Assembly (NCBI GenBank): GCA_900318815.1
Contig: ONMA01000003.1
Span: 42,466 to 106,465, forward strand
Reading direction: 5' to 3'
From: an uncultured Prevotellaceae bacterium
GTDB lineage: Bacteria; Bacteroidota; Bacteroidia; Bacteroidales; Bacteroidaceae
Length of the DNA: 64,000 bases
This document shows positions 7,807-16,395 of this stretch, one piece after another (position 1 is the first letter of the stretch; each line of letters starts with the position of its first letter). Both the position numbers and the translations under genes were made by a program. Below the pieces are notes generated by a model. The model was not told the DNA's origin. It did no database searches and saw only the letters and a program-made list of their open reading frames with translations.

Positions 7807-9900
7807 ATGTACAAACCAAACTTTCAGAAACGCGAAGTATTCGTTTTCCATCAGTTTCAACGGAAAGGGTACTCGCTCTTTGCGTGTCTGGGTCGCGAGG
7901 TCATCATCTCGGTGCTGAGCGTGGCCACGCTTTCATCAACGAAAGCAGCCATCGTCAGCAACAAGGTGTGGTACGGCGAACAGGCAGACACGGTAAAGAC
8001 CGTATGGCTCGGCGACGTCGGCATCACGGGGGCACGCGCTCCGCTGACCAAGAGTCAGGCGGCGAGAATGGTAACTGTACTGAGCCGCGAGGACATTGCG
8101 CAGGCGCCAGTACAAAGTGTTAATGATTTGCTGAAGTACGCCGTGGGCGTTGATGTGCGTCAGCGAGGGGCACTTGGCTCCCAGACCGACATCTCCATCA
8201 GGGGCGGAACACAGGAACAAATCACCCTCCTGCTCAATGGCATCAACATCTGCGACCCGCAGACGGGGCACAACGTGCTCGACCTGCCCGTGCAGCTCAG
8301 CGAGATAGTGCGCATCGAAGTACTCGAAGGCCCTGCCGGTCGCGCCTATGGCACTTCATCGCTCGTGGGAGCCATCAATATCGTAACGAGAGGTAATTGG
8401 CAGCCTTCGGCTGACCTCTCAGTAGAGAGTGGCTCTTTCGGCTACGCCAAAGCCTCCTTCGTAACAAGACTCTCCCCGCATCACCCATCGCCCAGTGCCC
8501 ATCAGCACTCGGTGAGTGGCAGCTACCAGCGCAGCGACGGCTACAGTCGTTCTGCTGCGGGCACGCTGAACACCGACTACCGAGGCTCGAAGGCTTTCTA
8601 TCAGGGAGAGTACGAGGACGGGCAGGTACGGCTCTCCTGGCACGCAGGCGTAGCCGACAAAGGCTGGGGTTCCAGTACCTTCTATGCGTCGCCCCGATGG
8701 CAGGCCGACGACCAGTATGAACATACCACAAAGTTCTACGCCGCCCTTCAGGCCGATACTAAGCAAGGAGCCGTGCATTTCCATCCTACAGTCTACTGGA
8801 ACCAGTTCCTCGACCGCTATGAGGGCTATCGCGGCAAGCCCGAGGTCATGCCCTATAATTATAATAGGTGTAACGTCTATGGCATCAACCTGAACAGCTA
8901 CTTCGACTGGGTGGCTGGAAGGACGGCCTTCGGTGCCGAGTTGCGAAATGAAGACTTAGTGAGCGGGAACTTGGGCGAACCGCTCTTCCAGACGCATCAC
9001 ATCAGCGGAACCGACCGCGACTACACCCTCGGCATCAACAGGACCAACATCACGGCACATGCGGAACACAACCTCCTGCTCCGTCGCCTGACGGTCTCTG
9101 CCGGCTTTGTGGCGGTGAAAAGTTCATGGAGCCACATCAACATGAGCCTCTATCCGGGCATAGACATCAGCTATCAATGGAACAACGCACTAAAGCTCTT
9201 CGCGTCCTATAACACCTCGTTTCGCCTGCCCTCTTTTACCGAGATGTACTATAAGCTGCAAGGATATGCCGCCGACCCGCACCTGAAGCCCGAAGAGATG
9301 CACGCCGTGGAGATTGGTGTCCAGTATCAGATGCCCGCCCTCCAGGCCAAGGCCGCCATCTATCATCATCACGGCAGGAACATGATAGACTGGATCATGG
9401 ATACTTCAGCGGGCGAGGCAGCCGTCTGGCAGAGCGTGAACCACACCAAGATCAATGCCTACGGGGTGGAAGCCCATGCTGCGCTCGACTTCCGCGAACT
9501 CATTCCCACGCAGAAGGTACTGACGTCGGCGCAACTGTCGTATAGCTATATCGCGCAGGACAAAGAAAAAGAGCCAGGCATCGTGTCGCAGTATGCCTTG
9601 GAGTATCTTCGCCATAAGCTGACGGGACGTGTAGGCCTGCATGTATGGCGAAAGCTGCACGCGGGGCTGAACATCCGCTGGCAAGACCGCGTGGGAATCT
9701 ACACCGACTTCCAAGGCCAGGTACACGACTACCGTCCCTTTGCCCTGCTCGATGCCCGGCTGACGTGGAACAGCAACCGCTATTCCCTCTATGCCGAAGC
9801 CAACAACATGCTCGACAATCGCCACTACGTGGACTTCGGCAACGTGCCCCAGCCAGGTCTCTGGTTGGTCATTGGAGGTCGCTGGCACTTCGATTTATGA
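7807..9900 (+). CDS. TonB-dependent receptor, BtuB-like plug
   Basis: 697 residues. The plug domain (about residues 60-185) has the classic order: VTVLSREDIAQAPVQSVNDLLKY, then QTDISIRGGTQEQITLLLNGI, then IVRIEVLEGPAGRAYGTSSLVGAINIVTR. The remainder is a 22-strand type barrel ending GGRWHFDL with a terminal hydrophobic residue. The plug most resembles cobalamin-receptor-type proteins, but no cobalamin riboswitch or BtuFCD transporter is nearby, so the substrate is open. The N-terminus is unusual: about 30 residues with a basic patch and a segment RKGYSLFACLGREV come before the hydrophobic signal core (VIISVLSVATLSS). The protein is encoded alone, divergently from another outer-membrane protein. 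Confidence 0.85.
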   Translation: MYKPNFQKREVFVFHQFQRKGYSLFACLGREVIISVLSVATLSSTKAAIVSNKVWYGEQADTVKTVWLGDVGITGARAPLTKSQAARMVTVLSREDIAQAPVQSVNDLLKYAVGVDVRQRGALGSQTDISIRGGTQEQITLLLNGINICDPQTGHNVLDLPVQLSEIVRIEVLEGPAGRAYGTSSLVGAINIVTRGNWQPSADLSVESGSFGYAKASFVTRLSPHHPSPSAHQHSVSGSYQRSDGYSRSAAGTLNTDYRGSKAFYQGEYEDGQVRLSWHAGVADKGWGSSTFYASPRWQADDQYEHTTKFYAALQADTKQGAVHFHPTVYWNQFLDRYEGYRGKPEVMPYNYNRCNVYGINLNSYFDWVAGRTAFGAELRNEDLVSGNLGEPLFQTHHISGTDRDYTLGINRTNITAHAEHNLLLRRLTVSAGFVAVKSSWSHINMSLYPGIDISYQWNNALKLFASYNTSFRLPSFTEMYYKLQGYAADPHLKPEEMHAVEIGVQYQMPALQAKAAIYHHHGRNMIDWIMDTSAGEAAVWQSVNHTKINAYGVEAHAALDFRELIPTQKVLTSAQLSYSYIAQDKEKEPGIVSQYALEYLRHKLTGRVGLHVWRKLHAGLNIRWQDRVGIYTDFQGQVHDYRPFALLDARLTWNSNRYSLYAEANNMLDNRHYVDFGNVPQPGLWLVIGGRWHFDL

Positions 9901-9995
9901 ATGGTTTTGCCAAGTAGATATGTCACAATAGCGGTCATAGCGCAAAAAAGATTTAAATTATGAATTACATATTATGATTTATGAACAAAAAATCG

Positions 9996-10003
9996 TATCT
10001 TTG
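9996..10003 (+). promoter_or_regulatory. Promoter of pgk
   Basis: TATCTTTG matches the -7 consensus; predicted start near 10010 with a leader of about 40 bases. It decides for the ATG at 10051 over one at 10012. Confidence 0.6.
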
Positions 10004-10050
10004 CGCTCAGTTTGTTATACAAATTATTTACCCATCAATTGTTTACTAAT

Positions 10051-11301
10051 ATGACAATCAACGAATTTAACTTTGCCGGTAAGAAGGCAATCGTGCGCGT
10101 TGACTTCAACGTGCCCCTGGACGAGAATGGTAACATTACTGACGACACACGCATCCGCGGTGCCCTGCCCACCCTGAAGAAGATTCTGGCCGATGGTGGC
10201 GCACTCATCATCATGAGCCACATGGGCAAGCCCAAAGGCAAGGTGAACCCCAAGTTCTCGCTCGGACAGATTCGCGAGGCTGTGGAGAAGGCTCTCGGCG
10301 TGCCCGTAGCATTCGCTCCCGACTGCGCTAAAGCCCAGGAGGCTGCCGCTGCCCTGAAGATGGGCGAGGCCCTGCTGCTTGAGAACCTGCGTTTCTATCC
10401 CGAGGAAGAGGGTAAGCCCGTGGGCATTGAGAAGACCGATCCTGCCTACGACGATGCCAAGAAGGCCATGAAGAAGAGCCAGAAGGAGTTTGCCAAGACC
10501 CTGGCCAGCTATGCCGACTGCTACGTGATGGATGCTTTCGGTACTGCTCATCGCAAGCACGCCTCTACTGCCGTCATCGCCGACTACTTCGATGCAGAGA
10601 ACAAGATGCTGGGCCTGCTCATGGAGAAAGAGGTGACTGCCGTCGATAACATCCTCTCTAACATCAAGCGCCCCTTCACCGCCATCATGGGTGGCTCTAA
10701 GGTGAGCACCAAGATTGGTATCATCGAGAACCTGCTGGGCAAGGTGGACAACCTGATTCTCTGCGGCGGTATGACCTATACCTTCGCCAAGGCTATGGGC
10801 GGCGAGATTGGCAACTCAATCGTTGAGCTTGACAAGCTGGACGTGGCTCTCGACGTGATGAAGAAGGCCAAGGAAAACGGTGTGAACCTTGTACTGGGCA
10901 CCGACTGCATCGCAGCCGACAAGTTTGCCAACGATGCCAACACACAGGTATGCCCCGCCAACGCCATTCCCGAGGGATGGGAAGGACTGGATGCAGGTCC
11001 GGAGACCCGCAAGGCATTTGCCGAGGCCATTGAACCCGCCAAGACCATCCTGTGGAACGGTCCTGCCGGCGTGTTCGAGTTCGACAACTTCATTGGCGGT
11101 TCGAAGGCTATTGCCGACGCTATTGCCAAGGCTACGGCCAACGGAGCCTTCTCGCTCATCGGCGGTGGCGACTCGGTGGCTTGCATCAACAAGTTCGGCA
11201 TGGCCGACCAGGTGAGCTACATCTCTACGGGTGGTGGTGCTCTGCTCGAGGCTATCGAGGGCAAGGTGCTTCCCGGCGTGGCTGCCATCAAGGGCGAGTA
11301 A
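10051..11301 (+). CDS. pgk: Phosphoglycerate kinase
   Basis: 416 residues, normal length. It converts 1,3-bisphosphoglycerate and ADP to 3-phosphoglycerate and ATP in cytosolic glycolysis. Signature segments are RVDFNVPLD near the N-terminus, [39 protein letters not shown], the hinge [16 protein letters not shown], the nucleotide site [13 protein letters not shown] and the phosphate loop GGGDSVACI. The insertion between [10 protein letters not shown] and [10 protein letters not shown] is typical of Bacteroidota enzymes. It is a single-gene unit with its own promoter and a strong terminator at 11334-11370. Codon use is strongly biased, consistent with high expression. Confidence 0.97.
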   Translation: MTINEFNFAGKKAIVRVDFNVPLDENGNITDDTRIRGALPTLKKILADGGALIIMSHMGKPKGKVNPKFSLGQIREAVEKALGVPVAFAPDCAKAQEAAAALKMGEALLLENLRFYPEEEGKPVGIEKTDPAYDDAKKAMKKSQKEFAKTLASYADCYVMDAFGTAHRKHASTAVIADYFDAENKMLGLLMEKEVTAVDNILSNIKRPFTAIMGGSKVSTKIGIIENLLGKVDNLILCGGMTYTFAKAMGGEIGNSIVELDKLDVALDVMKKAKENGVNLVLGTDCIAADKFANDANTQVCPANAIPEGWEGLDAGPETRKAFAEAIEPAKTILWNGPAGVFEFDNFIGGSKAIADAIAKATANGAFSLIGGGDSVACINKFGMADQVSYISTGGGALLEAIEGKVLPGVAAIKGE

Positions 11302-11333
11302 TCTGAGAACTGGCAATTGCTCTTTACACGATG

Positions 11334-11370
11334 AAGGGGCTCCGCAACATATTTTTGTGCGGAGCCCCTT
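11334..11370 (+). terminator. Terminator of pgk
   Basis: A perfect 13-bp stem (AAGGGGCTCCGCA / TGCGGAGCCCCTT) with an 11-base loop, followed shortly by TAAAAAA-type sequence rather than an immediate T tract. Confidence 0.8.
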
Positions 11371-11387
11371 AGTAATCGTAAAAAAAG

Positions 11388-11511
11388 GATAATTCGGGGG
11401 TGCGAAAGTACGAGGGTACGGAGGTACGAGTATAGTTTGCACGCCCAATTCTCTGCGAAGAATCTATCCTCGTACCTCCGTACCCTCGTACCTTCGTACC
11501 TCCGAAATCGT
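11388..11511. repeat. MITE-like palindromic repeat, copy 1 (inverted partner at 19028-19140)
   Basis: About 30-base terminal inverted repeats made of GTACGAGGGTACGGAGGTACGAG flank a short core with GTTTGCACG and TCTCTGCGAAGAA. It sits 18 bases past the pgk terminator. The copy beside rho is in the opposite orientation. The rest of the gap 11302-11541 holds nothing else recognisable. Confidence 0.85.
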
Positions 11512-11541
11512 ACTGTTTATATTTTGCATGTTACTCAATCC

Positions 11542-12180
11542 TCAGTCATTCATCGTAGATATGAACTTCAGCAATTGCATCAGGCTTTTCTTGTCCAGCC
11601 AGCTAAAGTTGTCCTGACTGATGATGGTCTTATAGAGACGTTTCTTCTCCTTCGGGAGAATCCTCGACAACTCACGCTCATGTACCCGCACGAACTTACC
11701 TTCAAACAGGTAGTAGAAGATGTCGATGACCGGCATCTGTATGCTGTCGCGCTGTTCCAGGTCGATGGTGGAATAGGAAATCTGGTCGCCTAAGCTCAGG
11801 TTGGATATGTTCACGTTGTTCTTCATCAGCGACTTGTAGGCATCCATATCGATGAGGGTGACGCAATAGAGCTTGTTGGCACCCACCGAGTCGACAAAAT
11901 AGGCTAACTTGCCCTCAATCTTGATATATTGACGGTCGTCGAAGTCAACGCCCAGCACATTATCCATGTTGGCCTCCATCGAATACGTGCCACTCACGTA
12001 GAGCAGCGACGAGTTCTTCATGAAGATGTTCAGCAGCGGATTCTTCAGGTCCCTGCCATTGGCCATGTGAATCACGCCCGGCTTGAAGTTCTTGTAGACG
12101 GTAAACTCCTTGGTCACTTCCTGTGCATTCATCATGCCTGCACACACCAGAAACAATAAAACGAATAGCTTTTTCATCAT
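11542..12180 (-). CDS. Secreted protein of unknown function
   Basis: 212 residues from the ATG at 12180 (or the adjacent ATG at 12177); longer versions would run through a tRNA gene. A signal peptide (MMKKLFVLLFLVCAGMMNA-Q) is clear. The mature part alternates charged and hydrophobic residues in a beta-rich pattern, with KNFKPGVIHMANGRDLKNP, LLYVSGTYSMEANMDN and a C-terminal helix SWLDKKSLMQLLKFI. I do not recognise a named family; it looks like a conserved Bacteroidales periplasmic protein. It starts 15 bases past the terminator-like hairpin of the tRNA-Asp pair, so its expression may depend on read-through from the tRNA promoter. Confidence 0.75.
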   Translation of the reverse strand: MMKKLFVLLFLVCAGMMNAQEVTKEFTVYKNFKPGVIHMANGRDLKNPLLNIFMKNSSLLYVSGTYSMEANMDNVLGVDFDDRQYIKIEGKLAYFVDSVGANKLYCVTLIDMDAYKSLMKNNVNISNLSLGDQISYSTIDLEQRDSIQMPVIDIFYYLFEGKFVRVHERELSRILPKEKKRLYKTIISQDNFSWLDKKSLMQLLKFISTMND

Positions 12181-12194
12181 GTACTTAATAAATG

Positions 12195-12224
12195 AAAGCT
12201 CACCGATAAGTTTCGATGAGCTTT
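12195..12224 (-). terminator. Terminator-like hairpin after the tRNA-Asp pair
   Basis: On the minus strand AAAGCTCATCG / CGGTGAGCTTT forms an 11-bp stem with one wobble and an 8-base loop, followed by a T-rich stretch. Confidence 0.6.
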
Positions 12225-12232
12225 TAGGTTGG

Positions 12233-12306
12233 CGGTGCGTACGAGATTCGAACTCGTGACCTCCTGCGTGACAGGCAGGCATTCTAACCTACTGAACTAA
12301 CGCACC
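12233..12306 (-). tRNA. tRNA-Asp (GTC), second gene of the pair
   Basis: 74 bases with a full cloverleaf: acceptor GGTGCGT/ACGCACC, anticodon stem CCTGC/GCAGG around loop CTGTCAC (anticodon GTC), T arm with GTTCGAATC, discriminator G, no encoded CCA. Identical to the copy at 12333-12406. Confidence 0.97.
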
Positions 12307-12332
12307 TTCCTTTTTAAGATGCTCAAGACTTG

Positions 12333-12406
12333 CGGTGCGTACGAGATTCGAACTCGTGACCTCCTGCGTGACAGGCAGGCATTCTAACCTACTGAACTAA
12401 CGCACC
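12333..12406 (-). tRNA. tRNA-Asp (GTC), first gene of the pair
   Basis: Same 74-base sequence as 12233-12306, 100 bases apart, so a recent or homogenised tandem duplication. Anticodon GTC read from loop CTGTCAC. It is the promoter-proximal member. Confidence 0.97.
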
Positions 12407-12431
12407 AGTCTTGGTTTCTTGTTTGCGGGTG

Positions 12432-12464
12432 CAAAGGTACTAAACTTTTCTGAAACTCCACAAG
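12432..12464 (-). promoter_or_regulatory. Promoter of the tRNA-Asp pair
   Basis: On the minus strand CTTG (12461-12464), 21 bases, TACCTTTG (12432-12439); transcription starts about 20 bases before the first tRNA. Confidence 0.7.
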
Positions 12465-12574
12465 AAGAAACAAAGAAATTTTTACGTTCAAACATTTTTT
12501 AACAGATAACGGAATACCCTACGCGGGTACATATCATAAATTAATTGAAAAAATCGCCCTATTCGCTGATTAAA

Positions 12575-12606
12575 TTTGCAGAACAGAAATAATAAAAGTA
12601 ATTTTG
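12575..12606 (+). promoter_or_regulatory. Promoter of the polyphosphate polymerase operon
   Basis: TTTG (12575-12578), 20 bases, TAATTTTG (12599-12606): an exact consensus match. The operon's first ATG is at 12631. Confidence 0.8.
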
Positions 12607-12630
12607 TAGCGAAAAGTAACAGACTACAGA

Positions 12631-13383
12631 ATGGAACGAATCATCAACGACTTCAAACCCATTACGCTGGCCGAGATGAAAAGCGTAAAACTGATGAACC
12701 GCACGGACACGAAGTTCGTGACTACGCTCCCCATGCTGAAGAAGCTGTTGGAGATGGCACGGGGCGACTACTACGCCCAGGAGATTGACGGGGAGCGCAA
12801 CATGCTCTATGACACCACCTACTTCGACACGCGCGACTTCGACATGTATGCCGAGCATCAGCACGGGCACACTAATCGGCAGAAGCTGCGATTCCGCACC
12901 TACGTGAGCAGTCATCTGCAGTTCATGGAGATCAAGACGAAGAACAACCACGGGCGCACCAAGAAGAAACGCATAGAAGTGGACGACATGGAACTGGCCG
13001 ACAGCAAGAAGCGCGAGTTTATTGCCAGCCATCTGCACTTCGATGCCGACACGCTGATACCCCACATGCACAACCACTTCCATCGGGTAACACTCGTCAA
13101 CTTCGCAAAGACCGAGCGCCTGACCATCGACACGGCCCTTCACTTCCACAACATGCAGACGGGCGTAGACAAGGATATGGGACCGTTGGTCATCGTCGAA
13201 CTGAAACGCGACGGACTGGTCTATTCGCCTGTACTCAACATGCTGCGACAGCTGCGCATCCATCCGCACGGCTTCAGCAAATATTGCATGGGAGCCGCTA
13301 TGACCAACGACCGCCTGCCCGTCAATAACTTCAAGACCAAACTCATCGACATCAACAGAATACTCAACTTAAATACATTATAA
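12631..13383 (+). CDS. VTC-domain polyphosphate polymerase-like protein
   Basis: 250 residues, no signal or membrane segment. The VTC tunnel-domain pattern is present: MNRTDTKFV near the N-terminus, DTTYFDTRDFDMY, the basic strand RQKLRFRTYV followed by FMEIKTKNNHGRTKKKRIEV, and a late VIVELKRDG. In yeast Vtc4 such lysines and arginines line a tunnel where ATP is turned into polyphosphate, with an acidic residue binding metal. Bacterial homologues are little studied. First gene of a tight operon with the DUF4956 gene (3 bases apart), a DUF2490 barrel and a beta-helix lipoprotein. The neighbour suggests activity at the inner face of the membrane. The VTC assignment is fairly sure; the product it makes is inference. 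Confidence 0.85.
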   Translation: MERIINDFKPITLAEMKSVKLMNRTDTKFVTTLPMLKKLLEMARGDYYAQEIDGERNMLYDTTYFDTRDFDMYAEHQHGHTNRQKLRFRTYVSSHLQFMEIKTKNNHGRTKKKRIEVDDMELADSKKREFIASHLHFDADTLIPHMHNHFHRVTLVNFAKTERLTIDTALHFHNMQTGVDKDMGPLVIVELKRDGLVYSPVLNMLRQLRIHPHGFSKYCMGAAMTNDRLPVNNFKTKLIDINRILNLNTL

Positions 13384-13386
13384 CTT

Positions 13387-14025
13387 ATGGAACTAACTTT
13401 TTCCAACGAATTTCTTGGCACGCTGCTTCGATTTGCCATCTGCGTGCTTGTCAACTGGAGCATCATCAACCTGCTCTACTTCAAGAAGAGCCATCGCCGC
13501 GACTTCTACTTCACCTTCATGCTGATGACCGTGGCCATCTTCTTCCTTGTCTACTTCATGATGGGCATGGAACGAGGCAAGGCAACCATGGGCGTAGGAC
13601 TCGGACTCTTCGGCATCTTCTCCATCATGCGCTATCGCACCGACACCATGCCCGTGCGCGAAATGACCTATCTCTTCGTCATCATCTGCCTCTCGGTGGT
13701 ACATGCAATGGCCGAGGTGTTTGCCGAACTGCTGACTATCGACGCCATCACCTTTGCCGCCATCTGGTTCTGCGAGCAGATGATGAAGCCCCAGTGTACC
13801 AAGCTCATACAGTACGACCGCATAGAACTCATCAAGCCCGAGAAGCGCAACGAGCTTATTGCCGATCTGGAAGCACGGACGGGACTGAAGATCAAAGGCG
13901 TCGACGTGGGCGGCATTGACTTCCTGAAGGACAGCGCGGTACTCCGCGTCACCTACGAAAGCGACCGCGACAACTCGGTTGACTCATTATTCACCGTAAA
14001 GAAGTCACAATGGAGAGAAGTGTAA
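13387..14025 (+). CDS. DUF4956 membrane protein
   Basis: 212 residues. Four hydrophobic segments in the first 130 residues (LLRFAICVLVNWSIINLLYF, then FTFMLMTVAIFFLVYFMMG, GVGLGLFGIFSIM and YLFVIICLSVVHAMAEVFAE) are followed by a soluble domain of about 80 residues. The motif FGIFSIMRYRTDTMPVREMTYLF is characteristic of DUF4956, a family repeatedly found beside VTC-domain genes. I infer that it anchors or channels the polymer made by the upstream enzyme. It overlaps the next gene by 16 bases, so the two are probably translationally coupled. Confidence 0.85.
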   Translation: MELTFSNEFLGTLLRFAICVLVNWSIINLLYFKKSHRRDFYFTFMLMTVAIFFLVYFMMGMERGKATMGVGLGLFGIFSIMRYRTDTMPVREMTYLFVIICLSVVHAMAEVFAELLTIDAITFAAIWFCEQMMKPQCTKLIQYDRIELIKPEKRNELIADLEARTGLKIKGVDVGGIDFLKDSAVLRVTYESDRDNSVDSLFTVKKSQWREV

Positions 14026-14756
14026 TCATCGCCGTGCTGGCCATCCTCATGGGAAGCCAGCGCGTCCATGCCCAGAGCGACGACTTTGGGGCATGGTACG
14101 AGATAGGAGTAGAGAAGAAACTGTCGCGCCAATGGAGTATTGGCGGCGAGGCAGAGCTTCGCACCCGCGACAACATGAAGACCACCGACCGCTGGAGCGT
14201 GGGACTTAGTGCCGACTACAAGCTGAACAAGAACCTGAAAGTGTCGGGCGGCTACATCCTGCTTGTCGACAACAATGCCGAGGAGCTTGACCTGAAGAGC
14301 GACGGGCTTACGCCCAACAAGTGGACACCCTCGTACTGGGGTGTGCGCCATCGCTTCAACGTCAGCCTGCAAGGCAGCGTAAAGTGGCAGCGTCTCAGCT
14401 TCTCCCTGCGCGAAAGATGGCAGTACACCTATCGCCCGGCAGCCGAAGGCAAGCGCTATGACCTGGACTACGACGTGTGGACCGACCGTAAAGGCAAGGG
14501 CAAGAACGTGCTGCGCAGTAGGCTGGAAGTGGCCTACGACATTCCTAACTGGAAGTTCGACCCCTACATCAATGCCGAGATGTTCAACGACAAGAGCGGC
14601 ATCAGCAAGATGCGCTACTCCATTGGCGCAGAATATAAATGGAAGAAAAAGCACGTCTTCGGCCTGAGCTACAAGTACCAGAGCGTAAACGACAGCGACG
14701 ACGACCAAAGTGCCAACCGGCATATCATAGGTCTGAGCTACAAGCTAAAGTTCTAA
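14010..14756 (+). CDS. DUF2490 outer-membrane beta-barrel protein
   Basis: 248 residues with a signal peptide (ending RVHA-QS). The rest is a chain of alternating amphipathic strands with periodic aromatic residues (WYEIGVEKKLSRQWSIGGEAEL, DRWSVGLSADYKLNKNLKVSGGY, and a terminal strand GLSYKLKF ending in phenylalanine), the layout of a small outer-membrane barrel. DUF2490 members have no defined function. Overlap with the DUF4956 gene suggests it is the outer-membrane component of the same system. Confidence 0.8.
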   Translation: MERSVIIAVLAILMGSQRVHAQSDDFGAWYEIGVEKKLSRQWSIGGEAELRTRDNMKTTDRWSVGLSADYKLNKNLKVSGGYILLVDNNAEELDLKSDGLTPNKWTPSYWGVRHRFNVSLQGSVKWQRLSFSLRERWQYTYRPAAEGKRYDLDYDVWTDRKGKGKNVLRSRLEVAYDIPNWKFDPYINAEMFNDKSGISKMRYSIGAEYKWKKKHVFGLSYKYQSVNDSDDDQSANRHIIGLSYKLKF

Positions 14757-14871
14757 GCGAATCGTATGGACGGCAGAAACTACCAGTATACAGGGGAGTA
14801 ACCACTGGTATACACGGTAGATACCACTACTAAATGGCATACTTGCTATGCACAAACTACAATTCTTACAA

Positions 14872-15984
14872 ATGAAAAAGATACTTTTCCCACTATTCTC
14901 CCTTATTCTCCTTGCCGGATGCACAGCCGACGACGAGTACCAACTGAGTGACTTCGTAGGCAACGACACGCTAACCATCAGCTATAACGGCACTTCGGCC
15001 ACCATGGGTACCCTACCCTACTTTGTCAGCGCAAGCACCAACGGCGCCCATGTCACGGTCAATACCTACACCAGCAAGCACCTCATCATACAGCTCAGCG
15101 GCACCACCACCAATGGCTCCCTGCTGTTCTATGGCAGCAAAGGCTTCAGCATAGACCTGAACAACGTGCATATCACCAACCCCAACGGGCCTGCCATCAA
15201 CAACCAATGTGGCAAGGCGCTCTACGTGACCATGACCGACGGCACCACGAACTCGCTCTGCGACGGCACCTCCTACGCCGATGCGCCCATTAGCGCCAGC
15301 GGCGACACCATCCAGCAGAAGGGTGCTTTCTTCAGCGAAGGACAGATTTACTTCAGGGGTAAGGGCGAACTCAGCGTTAGCGGAAACGCCAGAAACGGCA
15401 TAGCCAGCGATGATTACATCACCTTTGAGAGCGGTACGGTCAACGTGAGCGTGGCCTCTACGGGCAGCAACGGCGTGAAAGCCAACGACGGTGTGTTCAT
15501 TCTGGGCGGCACACTCAACATTGACGTAGCTGCCAATGGTGCCCGTGGCATCAAGAACGACGCACGAATGGAAATCAGAGGCGGCACCACCACCATCAGC
15601 ACATCGGGCGACTGCAAGATTGAGACCGTCGACGGCGTGACCGATACCACCTCCTGCGCCGGCATCAAGTGCGACAGCTTGTTCACCATGACGGCAGGCA
15701 CGCTCATCATCACCAGTACTGGCGATGGCGGAAAGGGCATCAACGCCTCGGAAGCCTTCCTCTTCAAGGGTGGCACCCTCCAGGCTCGGGCCACGGGAAG
15801 TGAGAACAATGGTAAGCCAAAGGCCGTGAAGAGCGAAGTAGGCATCACGCTGAGCGGCGGCTCGTTCTATGCGGAAAGCCGCAAGAGTAAGGCCACCGAC
15901 AACGCAGGCGACGAGACTCCCACCATCATAGGAACACCTAAGACGCAGATTCTCACCAAGAAGAAAGTCTCGGTCGAATATTAG
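14872..15984 (+). CDS. Beta-helix lipoprotein, Cthe_2159-like carbohydrate-binding family
   Basis: 370 residues. A lipobox (LILLAGC) after MKKILFPLFS marks a lipoprotein; this start is preferred over an ATG at 14848. The body contains regularly spaced beta-helix rungs with G-x-G and asparagine ladders, such as GSKGFSIDLNNVHI, FSEGQIYFRGKGELSVSG, NGVKANDGVFILGGTLNI, GGKGINASEAFLFKGGTL and a final SGGSFYAESRKSKATDN. This matches the Cthe_2159 family, whose founding member binds cellulose and acidic sugars. It is 115 bases downstream of the DUF2490 gene and closes the operon. Its presence beside VTC/DUF4956 genes is also seen in Firmicutes, which points to surface deposition of a polymer. Confidence 0.8.
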   Translation: MKKILFPLFSLILLAGCTADDEYQLSDFVGNDTLTISYNGTSATMGTLPYFVSASTNGAHVTVNTYTSKHLIIQLSGTTTNGSLLFYGSKGFSIDLNNVHITNPNGPAINNQCGKALYVTMTDGTTNSLCDGTSYADAPISASGDTIQQKGAFFSEGQIYFRGKGELSVSGNARNGIASDDYITFESGTVNVSVASTGSNGVKANDGVFILGGTLNIDVAANGARGIKNDARMEIRGGTTTISTSGDCKIETVDGVTDTTSCAGIKCDSLFTMTAGTLIITSTGDGGKGINASEAFLFKGGTLQARATGSENNGKPKAVKSEVGITLSGGSFYAESRKSKATDNAGDETPTIIGTPKTQILTKKKVSVEY

Positions 15985-15999
15985 TACGATTCATTGGTC

Positions 16000-16106
16000 T
16001 TCCGCTACGCGGGCTGGAGAAAAACAAAATAAAACCTCAAAAAACAAAACAAAACCATAGATGATATGGTTTTGTTTTGCTTTTATCTCCAGCCCGCGTA
16101 GCGGAA
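16000..16106. repeat. Palindromic element with T/A-rich core, copy 1 (relative at 40959-41071)
   Basis: Perfect 21-base inverted arms (16000-16020 and 16086-16106), each containing a mini-hairpin CCGC-TAC-GCGG, enclose an A-rich then T-rich core that itself folds (AAAACAAAACCAT / ATGGTTTTGTTTT). It lies between converging genes and probably ends transcription in both directions. Confidence 0.85.
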
Positions 16107-16162
16107 ACAGGACGTACAAAGAACCTTTCTGGTTAGGATAACTGCATCTCCAAATCATTTCG

Positions 16163-16387
16163 TGCCGTTGCGATTGAAAGACGCTGAAAGCGTCACCTCT
16201 CAATTGCCGTAGGTCGGTACGACCTGCGGATAAAATGTGAGAAGGTACATCGACCCCAAAGGGGTCGCCCATTGAACTGATGGGGCACGCTTTCAGCGTG
16301 CTTTTCTCTTTTTCCGTTATCCGTAGGTCCTTTGAACCTACGGCTATTGAGAGGTGACGCTTTCAGCGTCTTTCAATCGCAACAGCA
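16163..16387. repeat. Large cloverleaf-like palindromic repeat, copy 1 (relative at 33178-33484)
   Basis: Outer arms of about 40 bases (from TGCCGTTGCGATTGAAAG at 16163 to the complement ending at 16387) contain nested hairpins GACGCTGAAAGCGTC, GTAGGTCGGTACGACCTGC, GACCCCAAAGGGGTC, GCACGCTTTCAGCGTGC and GTAGGTCC..GACCTAC-like arms. It abuts the feoAB stop codon at 16396. With the element at 16000-16106 it fills the whole gap 15985-16395; nothing else is seen there. Confidence 0.85.
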
Positions 16388-16395
16388 CAAATCAT

